Of a DNA stretch of 64,000 nt, positions 56,671 through 64,000 are shown one piece after another. Source of the stretch: Branchiostoma floridae (lineage: Eukaryota > Chordata > Leptocardii > Amphioxiformes > Branchiostomatidae); contig NC_049991.1 of assembly GCF_000003815.2 (NCBI RefSeq), positions 16,600,776 through 16,664,775 of the forward strand, given 5' to 3'. Below the pieces are notes generated by a model, which was not told the origin of the DNA, did not search any database, and saw only the letters and a list, made by a program, of their open reading frames with translations. Every line of letters begins with the position of its first letter. Within the stretch, counting starts at the first letter, position 1. The translations under genes were made by a program, and so were the position numbers.

Positions 56671-58726
56671 CATTTTATTCGTAGTACAAAAGATATCATA
56701 TTGAATATGGAACGTGCATACATCTATAAAACGTAGTTTTCACTTATCTAGCGATTCAATCTCAACATCAACAGTATCAATGTACGTAAACAAACTTATA
56801 AATGCGAATTTCCTTTTGAAACTTAAACAATCGAGAAATAGATCTACAAGGGCAAACCTGTCCCAACATTCTGTTCCCATTGACGCTGGTTTCAGCCTGA
56901 CATATTCATTTAGGATAAAAACATAATGTTCATTTTCACCCTGCCTGAAGATACATGTAGTTTTAGCTCTTTTTTTATCGGACCTGAAGCACTGATGTAA
57001 ATCCTACACCCACCCAAATTGGTAGTTCTTAGCAAAGATATTTTACTAATTGGACGTATGATATGACGAAGTATCATTTCAGTAAATGAAAAAAAAAAGA
57101 CGTAACTGTCAACATCTGTTTAAGAGTACTAGCCCTCGCAAAATGGGAAAAAAACAACGTTTAAACGGCTAGAGAGTGTAAGCGAATGGTAAGGGACAAT
57201 CCTTAGCTCTCATCAGTATCATGAAGTAAACAACAGTAAAAGCAAGAAATTTTGAGTCCAATTTTTGTGTTGGAAATTACAGTTAAACTAGTTCTATAAC
57301 AGTAAAAGCAGGTAGGTACCATAGACCCATAGTGTCATGTACAATCTACTTTCATACCCTTCCACATCTAGCTTCAGGCAGATTTACGTAGGATACATAC
57401 TGGTTAAAACAACACAACAGCTTATAAACAAACAAGACTGCTTCTACCTAACACACAACTGGAAGAACGTAACAAAACATCTATGAAATAAATATGGCAT
57501 GAAAGCAACATCCGTATAAAGTTAGGGGAACGTATTTCATTACTATGTACAATTATCTTCTTCCTCTCATAAACTGGTTTTATTTTCCTTAATTCAAGTA
57601 AAAAAGCGTGGTATCTTTCCATTTTGCAGATTCAGGTACCAGACCATTGGCAAAAAGGTGGACAATGTAAAACCAACCAGTATATTTCAATACCCTGTTT
57701 TGACATGATGGTGACTTGATGAAAATCAGTTTGCCAATGTGGTACAACAATAGTTTGTTCTACTCTAGAAATAACAATAGGAATAGAAACAGTACTGATA
57801 CACAATACCAAACTATGGATATACTGACAACTTGCCCAACAACAAAGTTACTGGAAAACATTCTTCCTTCATGATGAATTTTCGTTCCAACAAAACAGAG
57901 CCCAAATTTTGATGATGCATAGCTATGCAAGACTTTACAAGAATACAGAAATAAGTAGAATACCTGATAACAAAAAAATATGACATGAAGTATTCAACTA
58001 TGGTCTGTCTTTAAATCAAACTGTCAACATGTCATAAAGGAACAAATGTTTCCGATATGAGTGTAAAATTTGCTCATGGCAGCAGAGCACCAAGCTATAG
58101 TACTGCCTTTGGTCCAGTTGTCAAAACCTAAGAGTTAACATGGAGTTTCCAATAGACTTCTTCAGTGGAATGGCTGTACTTTGTAATAGGCATGCCTTCG
58201 AAAGCTTCTTGTGCACTCAAAGTGCAGAGTAAGCTTGCAATGAATTCATAAGTTCACCAGACGCTCTTGCCATGTGAATGCTTGAAATTGAAATGGAGTC
58301 TCCTTCTACATTTAAAAAAAAAACTGTTCCCTGTTGTGCTTGACTCCTGCTTTTTTACAAGGCCACTTGAGCACTGTTTTTGGTCAGATCATCATTCCTA
58401 TTTACGTGTAAAAATATCTTTGTACATTTTATCTTACTGGCTATATCCACAAAACGTTAAGTTTAAAAGACAATATAAATATACTGGCCATATACTGTCC
58501 ATGTTGAGTTTTGCACAGATCAAATAAGACTTGCCTTCCCTGTATTTAAATGTCTAAAGTCTGAAAGCTTTCTCCTGTATGGTGCATTTTCCAACATTCA
58601 TGACAAATACAAAACTTGACTTTCAGCTAACATAATGTTGTGTTCGTATGACTTCAAGAACTGGAACAAACTGTACAAAGAATGTATACTTAAATATTAC
58701 CAGTACCAGTTTACCAAACTGCAGAA
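56671..58726 (-). other. Probable 3' UTR of ATF7IP
   Basis: AT-rich, repeat-poor sequence of about 2 kb directly after the ATF7IP stop. A minus-strand AATAAA (TTTATT at about 56673) could end the transcript. This is inferred from position and composition; no transcript evidence. Confidence 0.4.
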
Positions 58727-61700
58727 CTAAGACGAAGACAAGTCAATACTACAAGGTGCACTGAACGGTCCCACCCTTTGGTACACATCCATAGCTCTCA
58801 CAGCAAAATGGTAGGTGCTCCCAGGTAAGAACTGGGTCAGGGTGCAGGCCATCGGCAGCGGTAACGCTTTCACGTCGCCAATCTTCTTCCACAGCGCAGT
58901 GTTGGGCTGCCCGGTCCCCTCCTGATAGGCAAACAGCTGGTAGCAGTCCACCGTCGGAGCGTGAGGGTTGGGCGGCTCGGTGACGTTCCACGACAACACG
59001 ATACCGTTCCCCGCCCTGGCGATGTGGAGCGTGGTCCTGTGGGGCAGGGGAAGGTTGGCGTACTGAGGGGGTAGCTGTGGCGAGGGTGGAGGAGGCTGAG
59101 GGAGGGGGGCAGGGTGCTGGTTGTTGCCTGGGTGGGGATGGTTTGCTGGCTGTGGAGGTTGTGGCGGCTGCTGCATAGCTGGTGGCCTCTGGGGGAAGGT
59201 TGGTTGCATAGGTGGCCTCATTTGTTGGACCTATTGGTCAAGGGGAAGGTAGTAACAAGTTAAGCAGAATGCTGGAGTTAGAGTTAGACACACAAAGCTT
59301 AGTTGTGACTCTTTTTCTCTGTGTAACATAACCTACCAGAGCAGCAAGCCAGGACAACAGTCAACAGGAGGTTATGACCTCTGCAGCAGATCTTGTTGCC
59401 TGGGAGTCTGGCTGGTGATGTCCTATACTGATGTTCATGTCATACCTACGCGATGACATTCAATATAGGTATTCTGGTAATAGTTTTTTTACTTGTCTCA
59501 AACATGAGGGGGCATATTTTGTGTGCGTTAATAGGGCCAATGAAAGGATTTTCTAATCTCCTCTCGCTTTGAAGGGCCAAAATCATGCAGGCTCTACGGG
59601 GCCAATGGTCAAGGGACCAAGTACCAAAAGAAATGGGCAGCAAAAGTGTATTTTGAGCCAAAAAAAAAAAGACCCCAGAGAGTCTGTTATGGACGCTACC
59701 CATTTTAGCACCTTTGTGGGATGAGGAAAGGTATGTCAAGACACAAGAAATGCCACAAATAGTACCCTTTACTGACTGATACTGAGTCAGCTAGCCTAGC
59801 TATATATAGAATACAACACGGTGTATTCCGTATCACCCGAGGTGAACAAATTTAGTGCCCTCGAACAAAAAGTGTTGCAACAGTAATGTGGCGCCGCACT
59901 CGGCCCGCTAGAAACAGTTTGATTTATTCGAATGGAGCCCATGTGATACGCCTTTGGAACCTGGGTGACACGGAAGTTATGGCCCGGTCCGGAACACCCG
60001 TATCGAACGTTTTCGCGTCACAGGTACGACATAAATGACAAATATTACACCAAATTAGTTATATTACATTGGACATTGTAGAGTGTACCTGAGGAGGGTT
60101 GTTAGAGTGCAACAGAGGTGGGGGAGCTGGCCTGGGGACCACAGCGGGCCCGGCTGGTCTGGGACCCTGCATCATGTTGGCTGGAGGCTGGACCTGGTGG
60201 AAGGCCTGGCGATAAGCCTGCACCGTCTGCGGCATCGGGTGCCTGGCCTGGACCACCACGTTGGGCACGGGGTGTCGCTGAGGCTGCAGAAATACAGGAA
60301 AGGTGCGTTCTATATTAATCCTAAACAAATATCACTAATATAATCATGCAAGCAGATGCATGGCTTTGTAGGGAAGCGGGCAAAGCAAGCAGAGAGGAAA
60401 AAGCACTTAAAAGGTGTATAAAATGATGCAAGAGGGCATGCAAAACCCAACAACCTGGTGAGCAGTATTACTAAGCACGAGACCACCCTGTGCTACTCAC
60501 TGATTAGATCGTACTACAAGAGCTCAGTCATGGGACAATACAATAGAGCAGAAAATGCCATTTGCACATTGTTTTATGGGGATAAAATCATTTATTAAAA
60601 AGATAGTCTTGCCAATGTTGGTTATATTCAATGCATATAACATTCCTCAGAATGGACTTGCCTCATTAAAACCTTAAACTTAGCATCTTTCTTGATTACC
60701 TACAAATGTATACATAGACAGGCACCTCATTTTACAGACTTCTTTGATGGCATTCTTACTTGCCTATGCAACAGCGATTTCATAATTATAATTAAACGAC
60801 GGCTATAGTGTACAACCAGAAATAAAAGCAAAGGTTGGAAGAAGAGAACCAAGAATTCTATGCTTTCATTTCCTTGGGGACCCCTTTTAGAATCAACTTC
60901 CTGTTGTTCCAATGTAGAAAACATTTAAGCTTCTTGATAGCTAAATTCCATGGCAGATGCACAAACAGTTATTGATATGCAAACAAAAAGGCTTAAATCA
61001 GTCTTAGTCTGGTGTAAGTGCCAAAAACTAAAGCTTATCAAAATTGTAGAAGATCAGAAACATGATATTAACAGCACATGATATTAACAATCAACCTTTT
61101 CTTTGGTAATGACAAAAATAAATGCAAGCAAACAAGCAAGGAAACTGGCTGAAATTCATCTTTACTAGATTTGAGAAAGAATCAGAGCCTTGAAATGTTA
61201 AAGCAAGTTGAGGCATGAAGCATCAAAGCATTCTCCTACGCAGACGCATCCAACGGCAACAGCAAACTGCCTCTTGTCTGTACTCTGCTATCTCAACCGT
61301 CACAATCAGTTCCTGTGGGCGTTGCCACAAACCAGCTGTCAGCCAATCAGAGAATAGGCCTTTCAGTTTTCAAAAGAGATCTTGCATGGATAAGGGTAAG
61401 CTCATTAGTATTTATAAACAGGGCAGTCAGGAACTGATGGTGACGGTTGAGATAGCAGAGTACAGACAAGAGGCGATTTGCTGGCGCTGTTGGATGTCTC
61501 TGCGTAGGAGAATGCATGATAGGGGTCAGGCAGCAAGCAAGGAAAGGCAGCAGCAGCAATGGCAAGCTGGTATTCCAAGGCAGGCACCTGAGTGTAGTGG
61601 TTGTACAGAGGGTTCCCTTGCTGTGACGGCTGCATGCACATAACAGGAGGACTCAAGACGGATTCCACAACATGTGCTGGCTACAGAAAGACAAAAGTGT

Positions 61701-63790
61701 AGCCTATGGCAGAAGTCTACACTACAAGGATCTCTAGATCTTAATGAATACAGTGTTACACTACAAGTTAGCACTGCAAATATAAGTGCATGTGCAGCTA
61801 TGTTGTGAATTACTTATAACAGGGTTATTGCATGAATCCCTACTTTTGCAATTTTTCACAATTAACATACAGTTACAAAAAGAAGAAAAACGAAAGAAAA
61901 AAAGAAGAAAAACGAGAGAAAAAAATAATTCATCCTTAAAAAATGTTTCCAAGGGGAAAATATGCAGCTTCAGTGTGGTCAAAAAGGATGGATGATAGCA
62001 ATGCAAAGCAAATCAGTCGGCTTGAGGTTGCATATCCATTCCTTATACTGCCTTTGTTTGATAAAGTGCATACATGAACAAACACACATAATACAATGTG
62101 TGTACAAAAGAACAATTTACCAGTAGCCAGAAACAGGAGAAACATTTGTGAATAGTTTTAACAGGTTGGCTGATCAATGAATTCTTTGTAGACAATCACA
62201 TAAATACTCTGAACTGTGAAGAGGGGGGGGTTGTACAAGCCTAGCCATGTTTGGGACTGCAGTCTTAGCAGCACCACCAAACAGCAAAAAGTATATCCAG
62301 TTGATATTGTCCAGGGGATGGTATAGACTGAAGAACTACCGACAAATTTGTAGGTAATATTTTTTTTATGTGAACAAAGAAATTCTAAACCCAGAAGGAA
62401 AGATAGATACAATGTGCAGTACACCTCCATGATACTGTAAATGCATTTAAGTTCGCAGGGATTTAATTTCGCGGTAGCAGAAAAAGGACATTTCGCAGTG
62501 GTTTTAAGTTCGCGGTAGCACCATGCACTGTAGTCTCTTACTGCCATAGAAAAATGTTCGCGGTGGTTTTAAGTTCACGGTAAAGCTGTCAACACTAAAC
62601 CACCGCGAAACTTTCTGCATTTACAGTACTGTATCATCACACGTTTGTCCTTACCTGTCCTACGAAGGCAGAAGTTGTGACAGCGGGCGGCCTGAAGGTG
62701 CCAGCAGTCTGCACCCGCGGCATCACAGGCTGGCCTACGTAACCCACCGTGCTCTGTGGTATCTGGGCCAGCACCTGAACTGGAGGTCTCTGGTACGCCG
62801 GAGCAGTTGGCGGCATGGAGTGCATTGGATTTTGTCCCACCTGCTGTACAGTGGTGGCAACCGGTCGAAAGTTCGGCGGCGCTTGGATCGCTCGTGTGCT
62901 GTTCACGATGGCTTGTACGACGTTGGTGATGTTTCTTGCGTTGCTGTTGCTGGTGCTGATAGCGACAGGCACGGGTTGGGGATTGTTGAAGGGGCGTACT
63001 TGAGACGTTGGTCGTGCTTGGGACGTGGGAGCGACAGTGTTGGGAGCAGCCGAGGGAGTAGCCACTGCTTTCAGGAGAGGTGGGGGACCTGCACCGGAGG
63101 GCTTCCTTCCCTGGGCGGATGCCTATGGAGAATGGTTTATTGCCATTGACATTAAAACTCTTGCAGCACATGCACAAAAGGCTGAGTTGTCATCGTTTTT
63201 TTAGTCAGTATTTCATCCTCTAACTTGACAAGATCGAGCGACAAAATAACATCTAATTGTTTACAATAATTGATTGTTATTACACAAAGAAACATTCACT
63301 ACTGTACACAAATTACCCATCATATATGTACATCCAAACAACAATACATCTTAGAATTACTTCAACACAGCAAGGTGATGATGACTGAGTGTATACGTTG
63401 GCAGATAGCACAAGAAAACAAAGAAAAGGACACTCATAAACAAAGTTGAGTATTCTGACTATCATGTTATTGTGACTTAAATATTTTGTCTTAACCCTTG
63501 AAAATTTTTGGCCAATTCAAGCCCCCTAAATGAAGATGGTTAATTAATCAGATCAGTAAAACTTGACGTATCCTGTGCTGTTGCTGCAGATTTACTTCAC
63601 CAATCGATGCAGTTTGCTACAAAGGAAATTTACATGTTGCTTAATTTTATCAAGGTTACATGATAAATATCTTCACAATATACCTGAGTTTCTTCTGCGT
63701 CCTCAGTAAGGTCGATTACTGCGTTAATCTTCCCTGCATCTTGGGACGGTACGCGGGCCTTCTCTGGAGTTTTCTGTCTTGTAGGAGGTG
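58727..63790 (-). CDS. ATF7IP: ATF7IP/MCAF-like chromatin cofactor, C-terminal exons
   Basis: Five exons join in phase 0 after the first: 63684-63790, 62655-63122, 61588-61680, 60089-60283, 58727-59230 (stop at 58727-58729). The last exon ends in a fibronectin III domain with GNGIVLSWNV, WKKIGDVKALPLPMACTLTQF and YHFAVRAMDVY, the signature of the ATF7IP C-terminus. The first exon has INAVIDLTEDAEE, a SUMO-interacting motif with acidic tail as in ATF7IP. Between them lies a Pro/Gln/Val-rich low-complexity region. In vertebrates ATF7IP is nuclear and partners SETDB1 for H3K9 methylation, and its FN3 domain binds MBD1. The 61588-61680 exon is the least certain. The SETDB1-binding part lies beyond the right edge. 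Confidence 0.85.
61229..61515. mobile_element. MITE with catcctcctacgcag termini, copy 2
   Basis: Termini cattctcctacgcagacgca and tgtctctgcgtaggagaatg are inverted; the interior is the reverse of 54632-54904. It ends 72 bp from the proposed ATF7IP exon at 61588. Confidence 0.88.
62433..62628. mobile_element. MITE of the CGCGAAC family, second full copy
   Basis: Bounded by tactgtaaatgcatttaagt and ctttctgcatttacagta, with cgcggt / accgcgaa words inside. Same family as 38009-38220. It ends 26 bp before the end of the ATF7IP exon at 62655. Confidence 0.85.
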
Positions 63791-64000
63791 CTGAAAGAAT
63801 AAGACATACAGACCATCAAGTACATGAAAGAAAATGCTGTTCAATGTGTATGTTATCCTTTCTAAAATTAAAAGAGTATGAGGAAAAAGGTGCAGCATTG
63901 AACATTGATTTTCCAAATCTAAACCAGACTGGCCGTGGCCTTAGATTTTTAAAAGTTCACGATAAAATTCTGACGAAAGAAGAATTTTTCCAGTTTTCGT
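63791..64000. other. ATF7IP intron at right edge
   Basis: No further exon with matching phase could be supported in these 210 bases. Confidence 0.5.

Noticed and set aside
56286-56723. 145-codon minus-strand ORF
   Set aside because: Overlaps a MITE and a poly-C/poly-A run and has no recognisable domain.

Overview
The window looks like nuclear DNA of an invertebrate chordate, most likely a lancelet (Branchiostoma). Its genes are split into many small exons with consensus GT/AG borders, its proteins read as close relatives of vertebrate RNF213 and ATF7IP, and its introns are full of short inverted-repeat transposons and CR1/L2-like LINE fragments. The species call is an inference; the exon structures are read directly from the sequence. 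There are no bacterial operons, CRISPR arrays or phage genes.

Layout. (1) 678-37842, minus strand: the N-terminal two thirds of an RNF213 (mysterin)-type giant AAA+ ATPase and E3 ubiquitin ligase. I could join 53 exons with every phase compatible into an open 3588-codon frame; the C-terminal RING/E3 part lies off the left edge. A probable 5' non-coding exon and promoter sit at about 40.3-40.7 kb. (2) 41680-49515, minus strand: a complete nine-exon, 962-residue NACHT/NLR-type protein with a degenerate leucine-rich C-terminus and no recognisable death-fold domain. It lies just upstream of RNF213 in the same orientation. (3) 53605-55738, plus strand: a complete four-exon gene with a TATA box and poly(A) signal, encoding a 228-residue secreted coiled-coil protein whose middle exons arose by tandem duplication. 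(4) 58727 to beyond 63790, minus strand: the C-terminal exons of ATF7IP (MCAF), with a SUMO-interacting motif and the terminal fibronectin III domain.

Between and inside these genes are two 5'-truncated LINEs, several families of foldback elements and MITEs, a tRNA-Leu-like relic, and three assembly gaps, each of which lies in or beside hairpin-forming DNA.

Functionally, RNF213 and the NLR are both cytosolic innate-immunity ATPases, so regions 1 and 2 may form a small immune block (inference). ATF7IP is a chromatin-silencing cofactor with no evident link. The most distinctive observations are a UBA-like ubiquitin-binding module inside the RNF213 protein, relics of two non-adjacent RNF213 exons in one of its own introns, and a nearly identical 290-bp inverted repeat bracketing the exon with the AAA3 Walker A motif. 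No wholly new multi-gene system could be demonstrated.
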